Shown here one piece after another: positions 1 to 9,548 of a stretch of DNA of 37,423 bases. A program made the position numbers and the translations under genes. Position 1 is the first letter of the stretch. Each line of letters opens with the position of its first letter. Source of the stretch: an uncultured Sphingomonas sp. (GTDB lineage: Bacteria > Pseudomonadota > Alphaproteobacteria > Sphingomonadales > Sphingomonadaceae); assembly GCA_913774925.1 (NCBI GenBank), contig CAJYKB010000078.1, positions 1 through 37,423 of the forward strand. The letters are read 5' to 3'. Below the pieces are notes generated by a model. That model did no database searches, was not told the origin of the DNA, and saw nothing but the letters and a program-made list of their open reading frames with translations.

Positions 1-111
1 CACCAGCGCATCCACCCGCGCCCAGTCAATCAGCGCCGCGATCCGCTCCAGACGCGCATTCCGCCCAAAGCCCGCCGGCAAGAACGCCACCGCAAATCCA
101 CGCTGTTCCAT
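1..111 (-). CDS. IS5-like transposase, N-terminal fragment (runs off window)
   Basis: Reading leftwards from the ATG at 111-109 gives 37 uninterrupted codons that run off the edge. The peptide begins MEQRGFAVAFLPAGFGRN and ends in a segment around ERIAALIDWARVDALV, which resembles the 'L-I-D-W' start of IS5-superfamily DDE transposases, where a short helical N-terminal region precedes the catalytic domain. A strong Shine-Dalgarno (GAAGGAG, 8 bases before the ATG) supports this start. No catalytic residues are in view, and I could not place the terminal inverted repeat with confidence; it should lie between about 112 and 160. Family assignment rests on a short stretch and is tentative; whether the element is intact cannot be judged. 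Confidence 0.5.
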   Translation of the reverse strand, partial: MEQRGFAVAFLPAGFGRNARLERIAALIDWARVDALV

Positions 112-159
112 CGACGCCGCTCCTTCAGCAGCATCGAATCATTTCCATACCAAAACGTC

Positions 160-275
160 AGCACCTTTCGCAGAGGTCTCGGGCAAGTCCGGGGTGACGG
201 TTGGAGGAGGCAGTCGTCACCAGCCTCGCGTCGTGGAAAGCGGGACCCCGGCTCAAGGCCGGGGTGACGCATGTG
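160..275. repeat. Palindromic intergenic repeat upstream-edge copy (CCGGGGTGAC family)
   Basis: This gap between the transposase start and the argG stop contains two copies of a CCGGGGTGACG motif. The second forms a hairpin with a perfect 7-base stem (246-252 with 258-264) and a 5-base loop. The segment around 165-200 (TTCGCAGAGGTCTCGG...CCGGGGTGACG) recurs in similar form at about 25935-25972. The same hairpin recurs at 7930-7946. The hairpin lies 12 bases beyond the argG stop on the minus strand and could terminate argG transcription. It lacks a T run, so termination is inference. Confidence 0.7.
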
Positions 276-276
276 G

Positions 277-1494
<1,218 letters not shown>

Positions 1495-1615
1495 GAGGCA
1501 GGCTCCTTTCGGGCGGGCGGCTAGGCGATTGCGCCGGTCAGGGCAACCATCTTGCCGCGCTTCCTGATCTGCCGCATGACGCGATGTAACAAGGTAACAG
1601 AGGATACCAGGGGTT

Positions 1616-3658
1616 ATGAGGAAATGGACCGCGCTGTCGCTCGCCACGATGCTGACCGCGACGCCCGCGCTGGCGGACGAGGGGATGTGGACGTTCGACG
1701 CCTTCCCCGCGGCGCGGATGAAGGCGGCCTACGGCTGGGCACCCGATCAGGCGTGGCTGAACCGCGTGCAGGCCGCGGCGGTGCGGCTGACCGGCGGGTG
1801 CTCCGCGTCGTTCGTCAGCGGCGAGGGGCTGATCCTCACCAACCATCACTGCGTCGCGCAATGCGCGTCGGACCTGTCGTCGAAGGACAAGGATTACCTC
1901 GCCGACGGCTTCATCGCCGCGGATCGCGCGCGTGAGATGAAGTGCCCCGGGCAGCAGGCGGAGGTGGTGACCAGCATCACCGACGTGACCCCGCGCGTGA
2001 CGCAGGCGGTCGGCGCGCTCGCCGGACAGGCGCTGACCAAGGCGCGCGACGCGGCGATCGCCGGGATCGAGGCGGAGGGCTGCACCGACAAGGCGACGAC
2101 GCGCTGCCAGGTGGTGACGCTGTACGGCGGTGGCCAGTACAAGCTGTATAAGTACCGGAAGTATTCGGACGTGCGCCTCGCCTGGGCGCCGGAATTCGCG
2201 GCGGCGTTCTTCGGCGGCGATCCCGACAATTTCAATTTCCCGCGCTACAACCTCGATGCGTCGTTCCTGCGCGCCTATGAGAATGGCAAGCCCGCGGTGA
2301 CGCCGCAGCATCTGACATGGAACCCGCGCGCGCCGATCGCGAACGAGGCGACGTTCGTCGTCGGCAATCCCGGGCGCACGCAGCGGCTGCTGACGCAGGA
2401 CCAGCTGGAGATCCAGCGCGAGCTGTCGCTGCCCCTGACCACGACGCTGCTGTCGGAGTTCCGCGGCCGCCTGATCGCGGCGGGCGAGCAGTCGGCGGAG
2501 CGCAAGCGCGAGGCGGCGGACACGCTGTTCGGGATCGAGAACAGCTACAAGGTCTATTGGGGGCAGGCGCGCGCGCTGGACGACAATGCCTTTGCCGCAC
2601 GTCTGGCGCAGAACGAGGCCGAGCTGAAGGCCAAGGCGGGCAAGGGCGCCGGCGATCCGTGGGGCGACATCGCCAGGGCGGACGTGTCCTTGCGCAACAT
2701 GTTCCTCGACTATTACTTCCTGGAGCAGCGCGCGGGCTGGGGATCGCAGCTGTATAGCTATGCCCGCACGCTGGTGCGCGCCGCGGCGGAGCGCGAGAAG
2801 CCCAATGCCGAGCGGCTGCCGGGCTACACCGATTCGCAGCTGCCGCTGCTGGAGAAGCAGGTGACGGACGCGGTGCCGACCTATCCGTGGCTGGAGAAGA
2901 CCGCGCTGTCGTTCTGGCTGTCGAAGACGCGCGAATATCTGACCGCGGACAACCGCCAAGTGAAGGCGCTGCTGGGGCGCGATTCGCCCGAGGCGCTGGC
3001 CGACCGGCTGGTCGACGGCACGACGCTGGCCGATCCGGCGGTGCGCGCCAAGCTGTTCGAGGGCGGCATGGCCGCGATCCGCGCGTCGAAGGATCCGATG
3101 ATCCAGTTCGCGCTCAAGAACGATCCTGCGGCGCGCGCGCTGCGGACGGCGTACTCGGAGCAGGTCGACGCGCCGGTGACCGCGGCGCAGGCGAAGCTCG
3201 CGCGCGCGCGCTTCGCGGCCTATGGCGCGGCCAACTACCCCGACGCGACGTTCACGCTGCGGATCAGCTACGGCAAGGTCATGGGCTGGATGGAGCGTGG
3301 GCGCGAAGTGCCGTACAGCACGACGGTCGCTGGCCTGTACGAGCGCGCGACCGGACAGGACCCGTTCGTGCTGGCCAAAGCCTATGCCGCGAAAAAGGCG
3401 CAGCTGGACCTCAATACCACGTTCGACTTCGTGACGACCAACGACATCATCGGGGGCAATTCCGGCTCGCCGGTGATCGCGAAGGACGGGTCGGTGATCG
3501 GCGCGGCGTTCGACGGCAACATTCACTCGCTGGGCGGCAACTTCGGCTATGATCCGGCGCTGAACCGCACCGTGGTGGTGTCGACCGCGGCGGTGCAGCA
3601 GGCGCTGGAGAAGGTGTATCCGGCGCCTGCGCTGGTGCGCGAGCTGGCGGCGCGCTGA
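1616..3658 (+). CDS. S46-family dipeptidyl-peptidase, DPP7-like
   Basis: A 680-residue exported serine peptidase that should release dipeptides from the N-terminus of oligopeptides in the periplasm. A signal peptide is evident (cleavage near ALA-DEG, residue 20). Family S46 landmarks are all present: the chymotrypsin-like catalytic His in TNHHC (residues 75-79), the [10 protein letters not shown] substrate-binding segment (201-210) followed by the catalytic Asp214, and the catalytic Ser616 in GGNSGSP. Eighteen residues after that Ser is Gly634, in the context FDGN. In S46, Gly here marks DPP7 (hydrophobic P1 preference), whereas Arg marks DPP11 (Asp/Glu preference), so DPP7-like specificity is inferred. 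The ATG at 1616 has AGGGG just upstream. The leader contains a direct repeat of GTAAC at 1586-1598 of unknown meaning. Confidence 0.93.
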   Translation: MRKWTALSLATMLTATPALADEGMWTFDAFPAARMKAAYGWAPDQAWLNRVQAAAVRLTGGCSASFVSGEGLILTNHHCVAQCASDLSSKDKDYLADGFIAADRAREMKCPGQQAEVVTSITDVTPRVTQAVGALAGQALTKARDAAIAGIEAEGCTDKATTRCQVVTLYGGGQYKLYKYRKYSDVRLAWAPEFAAAFFGGDPDNFNFPRYNLDASFLRAYENGKPAVTPQHLTWNPRAPIANEATFVVGNPGRTQRLLTQDQLEIQRELSLPLTTTLLSEFRGRLIAAGEQSAERKREAADTLFGIENSYKVYWGQARALDDNAFAARLAQNEAELKAKAGKGAGDPWGDIARADVSLRNMFLDYYFLEQRAGWGSQLYSYARTLVRAAAEREKPNAERLPGYTDSQLPLLEKQVTDAVPTYPWLEKTALSFWLSKTREYLTADNRQVKALLGRDSPEALADRLVDGTTLADPAVRAKLFEGGMAAIRASKDPMIQFALKNDPAARALRTAYSEQVDAPVTAAQAKLARARFAAYGAANYPDATFTLRISYGKVMGWMERGREVPYSTTVAGLYERATGQDPFVLAKAYAAKKAQLDLNTTFDFVTTNDIIGGNSGSPVIAKDGSVIGAAFDGNIHSLGGNFGYDPALNRTVVVSTAAVQQALEKVYPAPALVRELAAR

Positions 3659-3671
3659 CGTCACGCCATAC

Positions 3672-3699
3672 CGTCATCCCCGCCTGCGTGGGGATGACG
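3672..3699. repeat. Palindromic repeat / terminator-like hairpin after the S46 gene
   Basis: A perfect 10-base stem (CGTCATCCCC at 3672-3681 with its complement at 3690-3699) and an 8-base loop start 13 bases after the S46 stop codon. This is the GTCATCCCC...GGGGATGAC type of intergenic palindrome. It may terminate the S46 transcript; there is no T run after it. Confidence 0.75.
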
Positions 3700-3750
3700 A
3701 ATGTGTGGGAAGGCCGCCCGTTCAGCGCGGGTAAAAGCGGCGGCGGCGAG

Positions 3751-4164
3751 ATGGGTCGCATGAAGATGCTCCTTCCTCTCGCCGCCGCCACCGTTGCGAT
3801 CGTCGCCACCCCCGCGCTTGCGCAGGAGACGCGCGCCACCGCCACGCAGAAGCTGGACGCGGAATTTGCCGCGTCGGACACCAACAAGGACGGCTTCCTG
3901 TCGCCCGCCGAGATCGAGGCGAGGATGGCGAAGATGAAGCTGGGCGGCGGGCGGACGCTGGACGCGACGCACGCCAAGCGGGTCGCGGCGCTGTTCCTGG
4001 CGCGCGCGGACACGAACAAGGACGGCAAGGTGAGCCAGGCCGAATCGGCGGCACTGATGGGGCAGGTGTTCTCCGCCTACGACCTCAACCGCGACGGCAA
4101 GGTGGATGCGGCGGAACTGGCGAAGGCGCGCGCCGCGGCGAAGGGGGCGGCGGGCGCCAAGTAA
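3751..4164 (+). CDS. Exported EF-hand calcium-binding protein
   Basis: A 137-residue protein with a signal peptide (MGRMKMLLPLAAATVAIVAT..., cleavage near ALA-QE around residue 24) and three canonical EF-hand loops: D43-E54 (DTNKDGFLSPAE), D87-E98 (DTNKDGKVSQAE) and D111-E122 (DLNRDGKVDAAE). All three keep acidic/Asn ligands at positions 1, 3 and 5, Gly at 6 and Glu at 12, so calcium binding is likely. The tail is Ala/Lys rich. The ATG at 3751 was preferred over an upstream in-frame ATG at 3688, since the latter lies inside the palindromic repeat and would bury the signal peptide; an ATG at 3760 is also possible. Small sphingomonad proteins of this kind have no assigned role; calcium sensing or buffering in the periplasm is inferred. 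Confidence 0.88.
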   Translation: MGRMKMLLPLAAATVAIVATPALAQETRATATQKLDAEFAASDTNKDGFLSPAEIEARMAKMKLGGGRTLDATHAKRVAALFLARADTNKDGKVSQAESAALMGQVFSAYDLNRDGKVDAAELAKARAAAKGAAGAK

Positions 4165-4175
4165 GGACCCTTCCG

Positions 4176-4264
4176 GTTCCCCGGCGAAGGCCGGGGTCCA
4201 GGTGGGAGCGGTAGCGGTATCTCACGTGCGGCCCGCAACTGGGCCCCGGCCTTCGCCGGGGAAC
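4176..4264. repeat. Large inverted repeat between convergent genes
   Basis: Two 26-base arms (4176-4201 and 4239-4264) are reverse complements at 25 of 26 positions. Each arm is itself a hairpin: CCCCGGC with GCCGGGG around a 4-base loop, at 4179-4196 and 4244-4261. The same arm sequence recurs at 25841-25930. It sits between the convergent EF-hand and cyclopropane synthase genes, so a role as bidirectional terminator is plausible. The mobile or repetitive nature is inferred from recurrence within the window. Confidence 0.85.
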
Positions 4265-4279
4265 AGGTAACGCGAGGCC

Positions 4280-5503
4280 TCACCCCCGCAGCGTCCGCTC
4301 CGCCTCCAGCATGTAGTCGCGCGTCAGCGGCAGGGTCATGCGGTCGCGGCTGAACTGGATCTGGAAATTGACCAGCGATCCGTTGGTGAAGCTGACGATC
4401 GCGCCCGCGAGGTAGAAGGTCCACATGCGGTAGAAGCGCTCGTCGTACAGCGCGACGATCGCCTCCCTGTGCGCGACGGTGCGGTCGTACCAGGCGCGCA
4501 GCGTATAGGCGTAGTGCATCCGCAGCACCTCCACGTCGGTGACGAACCAGCGGATGAAGTCGTTCGCCGCCAGCGTCTCCGACAGCGACGGGATGTAGCC
4601 GCCGGGGAAGATATATTTGTCGGTGAACTTGTCGGTGAAGTTGGGGCCGTCGGCGCGGCCGATCGTGTGGAGCAGCATCACGCCGGTGGGGGTGAGCAGG
4701 TCGCGGCATTTGGAAAGGTACGTGCGGAAGTTACGCGCGCCGACATGCTCGAACATGCCGACCGAGACGATGCGGTCGAACTGGCCGCCCAGGTGGCGAT
4801 AGTCGATCAGCTCGAACCGCACCTTTTCGGCGACGCCCGCGTCCTGCGCGCGGCGCTGCGCGACCTTCAGCTGTTCGTCGGATAGCGTGATGCCCAGCAC
4901 CTCGGCGCCGGTCTTTTCATGAATGTAGAGCGCCATCCCGCCCCAGCCGCAGCCGATGTCGAGCACGCGCATCCCCGGCTCGATCGCCAGCTTTGCGACG
5001 ATATGCGCCTTCTTGTCGGCCTGCGCCTGTTCCAGCGAATTGTCCGGGTCGGTGTAATAGGCGCAGCTGTATTGCTTGTCGGCGTCGAGGAAGAGGTCGT
5101 AGAGCCGGTCCGACAGATCGTAGTGATGCTTCACGTTGCGGCGCGACGCGATCGCCTGATTGGCGGTCAGCGCGTGGCGGACCTTGCCCTTCAGCGTGCG
5201 CCAGCGGTTGGCGGCGAGGCGGTTGGTGCCGTTCTCCCAGCGCGAATTGCTGGTGGCGAGCATCAGCAGGTCGAGGATGTCGCCCCGCTCGATCGTCAGC
5301 CGCCCGTCCATGAACGCCTCCGCCACGCCCAGCGAGGGGTCGGCGATGATCGCGCGATAGACCGAGGTGTCGTGGATCGTGAAGGCGACGGGCGCGAGCG
5401 CGGGGTCCGGGGTGCCGAAGGTGGTTGTGCTGCCGTCCGGCTTGGTGAGGGTCAGTTCGCCGCGCTGGATCGCGCGGCGCAGGAAGTGATCGATCAAGGC
5501 CAT
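4280..5503 (-). CDS. cfa: Cyclopropane-fatty-acyl-phospholipid synthase family protein
   Basis: An S-adenosylmethionine-dependent enzyme that adds a methylene bridge across double bonds of membrane phospholipid acyl chains, at the inner face of the membrane. The 407-residue protein has an N-terminal lipid-binding part, then HHYDLSDRLYDLFL (126-139), YSCAYY with the conserved Cys147 (bicarbonate site in E. coli CFA synthase), the SAM-binding VLDIGCGWGG (180-189), GITLSDEQ, FDRIVSVGMFEHVG and FPGGYIPSL, all typical of the family. The start at 5503 gives MALIDHFLRRA...; the open frame upstream is unrelated shadow. The ribosome site is weak. It is divergent from thrC with 90 bases between. Paralogues with uncertain products are common in Proteobacteria, so the exact reaction is less certain than the family. 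Confidence 0.9.
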   Translation of the reverse strand: MALIDHFLRRAIQRGELTLTKPDGSTTTFGTPDPALAPVAFTIHDTSVYRAIIADPSLGVAEAFMDGRLTIERGDILDLLMLATSNSRWENGTNRLAANRWRTLKGKVRHALTANQAIASRRNVKHHYDLSDRLYDLFLDADKQYSCAYYTDPDNSLEQAQADKKAHIVAKLAIEPGMRVLDIGCGWGGMALYIHEKTGAEVLGITLSDEQLKVAQRRAQDAGVAEKVRFELIDYRHLGGQFDRIVSVGMFEHVGARNFRTYLSKCRDLLTPTGVMLLHTIGRADGPNFTDKFTDKYIFPGGYIPSLSETLAANDFIRWFVTDVEVLRMHYAYTLRAWYDRTVAHREAIVALYDERFYRMWTFYLAGAIVSFTNGSLVNFQIQFSRDRMTLPLTRDYMLEAERTLRG

Positions 5504-5593
5504 GCCGCGCCTGCTAAACCCATGCCACCGGGCCTCGCAACCGTTGCATGGGGCGTTGCATGGATGGGGCGGACGCCGTAGGCGCTCGCTTCC

Positions 5594-6991
5594 ATGCGCT
5601 ACCTCAGCACCCGTGGCTCCGCCCCCGTCCTCGACTTCGCCGGCGCGACGCTCGCCGGGCTCGCCTCCGACGGCGGGTTGTATGTGCCGGAGGCGTGGCC
5701 GACGCTGTCGAAAGACGAGATCGCGGCACTCGCCGGGCTGTCCTATGTCGATACCGCGGTGGCGGTGATGGCACCCTTCGTCGAGGGTTCGCTGACGCGT
5801 GAGGAACTGCGCGGGCTGTGCGAGGCGGCGTACGGGCGGTTCAGCCACGAGGCGATCACCCCGCTGGTGCAGATCGACCACGACCAGTGGCTGCTGGAGC
5901 TGTTCCATGGCCCGACGCTGGCGTTCAAGGACGTGGCGCTCCAGCTGCTGGGGCAGCTGTTCGAGCGGTTCCTGCGCGGCACCGACACGCATCTGACGAT
6001 CGTCGGCGCGACCAGCGGCGACACCGGGTCGGCGGCGATCGACGCGGTGGCGGGGCGCGAGGGGATCGATATCTTCATGCTCCACCCCGAAGGACGGGTG
6101 AGCGACGTCCAGCGGCGCCAGATGACGACGGTGGGGGCGCCCAACGTCCATAACATCGCGATCCGCGGCGACTTCGACACCGCGCAGGCGCTGGTGAAGG
6201 CGATGTTCAACGACCCTGCCTTCTCCTCGCGGTTCCGGCTGTCGGCGGTTAATTCGATCAACTGGGCGCGGCTGATGGCGCAGGTGGTCTATTATTTCTA
6301 CGCCGCGGTGCGGCTGGGCGCGCCCGGTCGCGCGGTCGCGTTCAGCGTGCCGACGGGCAATTTCGGCGACGTGTTCGCGGGTTATGTCGCCAGCCGCATG
6401 GGACTGCCGGTGGCGAAGCTGGTGGTGGCGACCAACGTCAACGACATATTGGCGCGCGCACTGACCACCGGCGACTATTCCAGTCGCCAGGTGGTGCCCA
6501 CCCCGACGCCGTCGATGGACATTCAGGTGTCGAGCAATTTCGAACGGCTGCTGTTCGACGTCGGCGCGCGCGACGGCGCCGCGCTGGGCGAGCAGATGCG
6601 CGGGTTCGAGAGCAGCCGCGCGATGCAGCTGACCAATGCGCAGCGCGAAGGCGCCGCGGCGCTGTTCGTCGGCGAGCGCGTCGATGTCGATGGCATGGCG
6701 GTGGCGATGCGTGCGGCATGGGAGCGCGCGGGGCAGGTGATCGACCCGCATACCGCGATCGCGCTGTCCGCCGCCCGGCAGCATGCCACCGCGGACGCGC
6801 CGATGGTGACGCTGGCGACCGCGCATCCGGCGAAGTTCCGCGACGCGGTGGAGCGCGCCACCGGCGTGCGCCCGCAGCTGCCCGCGCGGGTCGGCGACCT
6901 GTTCGAGCGCGAGGAGCGGTTCGTGACGCTGGACGCCACCTATGACGCGGTGTCCGGGCATATCGCGCAACGCGCGGTGCCGCGCCGCTGA
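5594..6991 (+). CDS. thrC: Threonine synthase
   Basis: Converts O-phosphohomoserine to threonine with pyridoxal phosphate. The 465-residue length and the opening MRYLSTRG...DFAGATLAGLASDGGLYVPE match the fungal/bacterial long-type ThrC. The PLP lysine is Lys112 in HGPTLAFKD, and the phosphate-binding loop is GATSGDTGSAAID around 138-150. VPTGNFGDVFAGY and NVNDIL are further conserved segments. The stop overlaps the start of the following methyltransferase gene in a TGATG junction, so the two are translated together. No unusual residues seen. Confidence 0.96.
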   Translation: MRYLSTRGSAPVLDFAGATLAGLASDGGLYVPEAWPTLSKDEIAALAGLSYVDTAVAVMAPFVEGSLTREELRGLCEAAYGRFSHEAITPLVQIDHDQWLLELFHGPTLAFKDVALQLLGQLFERFLRGTDTHLTIVGATSGDTGSAAIDAVAGREGIDIFMLHPEGRVSDVQRRQMTTVGAPNVHNIAIRGDFDTAQALVKAMFNDPAFSSRFRLSAVNSINWARLMAQVVYYFYAAVRLGAPGRAVAFSVPTGNFGDVFAGYVASRMGLPVAKLVVATNVNDILARALTTGDYSSRQVVPTPTPSMDIQVSSNFERLLFDVGARDGAALGEQMRGFESSRAMQLTNAQREGAAALFVGERVDVDGMAVAMRAAWERAGQVIDPHTAIALSAARQHATADAPMVTLATAHPAKFRDAVERATGVRPQLPARVGDLFEREERFVTLDATYDAVSGHIAQRAVPRR

Positions 6992-7860
6992 TGCAGCTGG
7001 TCACGCTCACCGGCGAGCCGTGGGCCGATTACGGGCTGATCGACTCGGGCAACGGGCGCAAGCTGGAGCGCTACGGCCGGTTCCGCTTCATCCGCCCCGA
7101 GGCGCAGGCGCTGTGGGCGCCCGCCAGTGAGGACTGGCAGGCGCATGGCGAGTTCGTGCCGGGCAGCGACGAGGACGGCGGCGGGCAGTGGCATTTCCGC
7201 CAACCCGTCCCGCGCGAGGGCTGGCCGCTGAAGTGGAACGAGGTGCGCTTCACCGCGCAGACGACGCCGTTCCGCCACCTGGGATTCTTCCCCGATATGG
7301 CGCCGGTGTGGGACTGGATGCGCCAGCAGGTGGCGGGGAAGGAGGCGCCCGAATGCCTCAACCTGTTCGGCTATACCGGGGTCGGCACGCTGGCGATGTC
7401 GGCCACCGGCGCGAAGATGGTGCACGTCGATGCCTCGAAGAAGTCGGTCGAGGCGGCGCGCGGCAATGCGGCGCTGTCCGGGCTGTCGGACGCGCCGATA
7501 CGCTGGCTGATCGATGACGCGGCGAAATTCGTCGCGCGCGAGGTGCGGCGCGGGCGGCGCTATGATGGCATCCTGCTCGACCCGCCCAAATACGGGCGCG
7601 GTCCCGACGGCGAGGTGTGGCGGCTGGAGGAGCATCTGCCTGCGCTGATCGCGGATTGCCGCCGGCTGCTGGATGCCGAGTCGCGCTATCTGTTCCTGAC
7701 CGTCTATGCGGTGCGGATGTCGGCGGTGGCGATCGGCGAGATGCTGCGCCAGGCGTTCGCGGACCTGCCCGGGACGGTCGAGGCGGGCGAGCTGGCGGTG
7801 CGCGAGGAAGCGCGCGGGCTGGCGCTGCCGACTGCGATCTGGGCGCGGTGGAGCCGGTGA
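6991..7860 (+). CDS. Class I SAM-dependent methyltransferase (RlmI-like, COG1092)
   Basis: A 289-residue methyltransferase translationally coupled to thrC through TGATG. The SAM-binding motif is NLFGYTGVGTLAM (124-136), the acidic end of strand 2 lies in VHVDASKKSVEAARGNA (144-160), and the catalytic-type motif LLDPPKYGRG spans 195-204. The DPPKYG signature is that of 23S rRNA (cytosine-C5) methyltransferases such as RlmI, but the N-terminal PUA domain of RlmI is missing and replaced by about 95 residues starting MQLVTLTGEPWADYGLIDSG. Substrate is therefore uncertain; an RNA base is the best guess. The pairing with thrC looks like genomic convenience rather than pathway logic. Confidence 0.85.
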   Translation: MQLVTLTGEPWADYGLIDSGNGRKLERYGRFRFIRPEAQALWAPASEDWQAHGEFVPGSDEDGGGQWHFRQPVPREGWPLKWNEVRFTAQTTPFRHLGFFPDMAPVWDWMRQQVAGKEAPECLNLFGYTGVGTLAMSATGAKMVHVDASKKSVEAARGNAALSGLSDAPIRWLIDDAAKFVAREVRRGRRYDGILLDPPKYGRGPDGEVWRLEEHLPALIADCRRLLDAESRYLFLTVYAVRMSAVAIGEMLRQAFADLPGTVEAGELAVREEARGLALPTAIWARWSR

Positions 7861-7870
7861 GTTCGTGACG

Positions 7871-7952
7871 CGTCACCCCGGGCTTGACCCGGGGTCCCGC
7901 TCTCTACGGCGGCGCAGAAGAGGTGGGAACCCGGCTCAAGGCCGGGGTGACG
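7871..7952. repeat. Palindromic intergenic repeat with two hairpins (GTCACCCCGG type)
   Basis: Begins 10 bases after the methyltransferase stop. First hairpin: CCCCGGG (7876-7882) with CCCGGGG (7888-7894). Second: CCCGGC (7930-7935) with GCCGGG (7941-7946). The outer ends, CGTCACCCCGG and CCGGGGTGACG, are inverted copies, so the unit as a whole is a long imperfect inverted repeat. It is related to the copies at 160-275 and 29563-29592. Confidence 0.8.
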
Positions 7953-8014
7953 GTTGCTGTTGGGTGGCCCCCCTCCTAACCTGCTGACCGGGCGGGGATG
8001 ATTCGGGAGCGGCC

Positions 8015-8899
8015 ATGACCGACGACAGCATGCGCGATCGCGCGATCCGCCTGTACGATGATTTCACGCACGAGCATCGCGACCGGCGGACGCTGCTGCG
8101 CCAGATGACCGCGCTGGCCGGCTCGACGGTGGCGGCGGAGGCGCTGATGGCGGGCATCGCCGCCTCGCCCGCGGCGGCGGCGATCGTGGCGCCGGACGAC
8201 AAGCGACTTCGGCTGCTGAAGCAGCGGTTCACGGTGGCGCCGGGCGTCCAGCTGATCGGCTATTTCGCGTCGCCGAATACGGCCGGCAGGCGCCCCGCGG
8301 TGATCGTGGTGCACGAGAATCGCGGGCTGACCCCGCATATCGAGGATGTCGCGCGGCGGCTGGCGCTGGCGGGGTTCGACGTGGTCGCGCCCGATTTCCT
8401 GACGCCGCAGGGCGGCACGCCGACCGACGAGGACAGGGCGCGCGAGCTGATCGCGCAGGCCGATTACGATGCGGTCATCGCCGCGGCGGTGGCGACGATC
8501 GGCTATATGGCGAAGGGCGCCAGGGGCACGCCGCGCAAGGTCGGCATCGTCGGCTTCTGCTGGGGCGGAGCGCTGGTCGACCGCGTCGCGCTGGCCGCGG
8601 GCGCGCGGCTGGGGGCGGGGGTGAGCTATTACGGACCCGCCCCGGCGCCGGAGGAAGCCGCGAAGGTCCGCACGCCGCTGATGCTGCATTATGCGGGCAA
8701 GGATGCACGCGTGGCGCAGACTGCAGAGCCGTGGGTCGCCGCGCTCAAGGCGGCAGGCAAGCCGGTCGAGGCGTTCACCTATCCCGGCGTCGACCATGCG
8801 TTCAACAACGACACCTCGCCGCAGCGGTATGACAAGGCGGCGGCCGACCTCGCCTGGGGCCGGACGACCGCGTTCCTGCACCGCCATCTCGACCGCTGA
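8015..8899 (+). CDS. Dienelactone hydrolase family protein with probable Tat signal
   Basis: A 294-residue alpha/beta hydrolase. The nucleophile elbow is VGFCWGG with Cys182, as in dienelactone hydrolase, completed by Asp230 (AGKDARV) and His261 (GVDHAFNN). The family Glu is Glu101 in VVHENRG. This Cys-Asp-His set points to the dienelactone hydrolase family, not a serine esterase. The N-terminus has a twin-arginine context, DRRTLLRQM (23-31), followed by a hydrophobic Ala-rich stretch to about residue 57, suggesting Tat export to the periplasm. GGGAG five bases before the ATG supports the start. True substrate unknown; many homologues are not involved in chloroaromatic breakdown. A GST gene follows 11 bases later, so a shared detoxification role is possible. 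Confidence 0.88.
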   Translation: MTDDSMRDRAIRLYDDFTHEHRDRRTLLRQMTALAGSTVAAEALMAGIAASPAAAAIVAPDDKRLRLLKQRFTVAPGVQLIGYFASPNTAGRRPAVIVVHENRGLTPHIEDVARRLALAGFDVVAPDFLTPQGGTPTDEDRARELIAQADYDAVIAAAVATIGYMAKGARGTPRKVGIVGFCWGGALVDRVALAAGARLGAGVSYYGPAPAPEEAAKVRTPLMLHYAGKDARVAQTAEPWVAALKAAGKPVEAFTYPGVDHAFNNDTSPQRYDKAAADLAWGRTTAFLHRHLDR

Positions 8900-8910
8900 G
8901 GAGACCCGAC

Positions 8911-9519
8911 GTGACGCTCACCTTCTACACCAACCCGATGTCGCGGGGGCGGATCGCGCGGTGGATGCTGGAGGAGGTCGGCGAGCCGTACGAGACGGTG
9001 CTGGTCGACTGGCAGGACAAGCCCGCCGCGCTGCTGGCCGCCAATCCGCTGGGAAAGGTGCCGACGATCGTCCACGACGGCGCGGTAGTGAGCGAGGCGG
9101 CGGCGATCTGCGCCTATCTGGCCGACGCCTTCCCGCAGGCCGGGCTGGCGCCGCAAGGGGCGGAGCGCGCGCCCTATCATCGCTGGATGTTCTTTACCGC
9201 CGGGCCGCTGGAGGCGGCGATGATGGACAAGGCGCTGGGCGTCACAGTGCCCGCGGAGAGCGAGGGGATGGTGGGCTATGCCAGTTTCGCGCGCGCGGTC
9301 GATGCGTTCGAGGCGGCGGTGTCGGCGCATGACTATGTCGCGGGCGACCGCTTCACCGCCGCGGATGTCTATGTCGGCAGCGCGGTGGGGTGGTTCACGC
9401 AATTCGGCCTGCTGGAGAAGCGCGACGCCTTCATGCGCTATCTGGCCCGGCTGGAGGATCGTCCGGCCTGGGTGCGCGCGCGCGCGATCGACGACTCGCT
9501 GATGCCCGCGAAAGAATAA
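8911..9519 (+). CDS. Glutathione S-transferase family protein
   Basis: A 202-residue soluble transferase starting at a GTG codon, preceded by GAGGAG about nine bases upstream. The thioredoxin-like domain (1-75) has MTLTFYTNPMSRGR with Ser11 in the position of the glutathione-activating residue, the cis-proline loop GKVPTIV (49-55) and the glutathione gamma-glutamyl site SEAAAIC (62-68). An all-helical C-terminal domain follows. It probably conjugates glutathione to electrophiles in the cytoplasm; the substrate is unknown. It sits 11 bases after the dienelactone-hydrolase-family gene and is likely co-transcribed with it. Confidence 0.92.
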   Translation: MTLTFYTNPMSRGRIARWMLEEVGEPYETVLVDWQDKPAALLAANPLGKVPTIVHDGAVVSEAAAICAYLADAFPQAGLAPQGAERAPYHRWMFFTAGPLEAAMMDKALGVTVPAESEGMVGYASFARAVDAFEAAVSAHDYVAGDRFTAADVYVGSAVGWFTQFGLLEKRDAFMRYLARLEDRPAWVRARAIDDSLMPAKE

Positions 9520-9541
9520 GGGCCGGCGTTGCCGCCGACCC
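9520..9541. terminator. Candidate bidirectional terminator hairpin
   Basis: Directly after the GST stop codon: GGG-C-CGGCG, loop TTGC, CGCCG-A-CCC (one mismatch). It lies between convergent genes and ends 8 bases before the stop of the next minus-strand gene. No clear T run, so termination strength is uncertain. Confidence 0.45.
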
Positions 9542-9548
9542 TCGATTC

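Noticed and set aside
1495..1647. 51-residue N-terminal extension of ArgG
   Set aside because: No family similarity, crosses the divergent promoter region and overlaps the S46 start; the ATG at 1494 has a good ribosome site.
1616..3658. DPP11 (Asp/Glu-specific) assignment for the S46 peptidase
   Set aside because: The specificity position is Gly634, not Arg.
1538..3664. 708-codon open frame antisense to the S46 peptidase gene
   Set aside because: Same low-complexity Arg-rich shadow pattern; the plus-strand gene has a signal peptide and a full catalytic triad.
3688..3750. Upstream start for the EF-hand protein
   Set aside because: Would place translation start inside a palindromic repeat and bury the signal peptide behind 21 unrelated residues.
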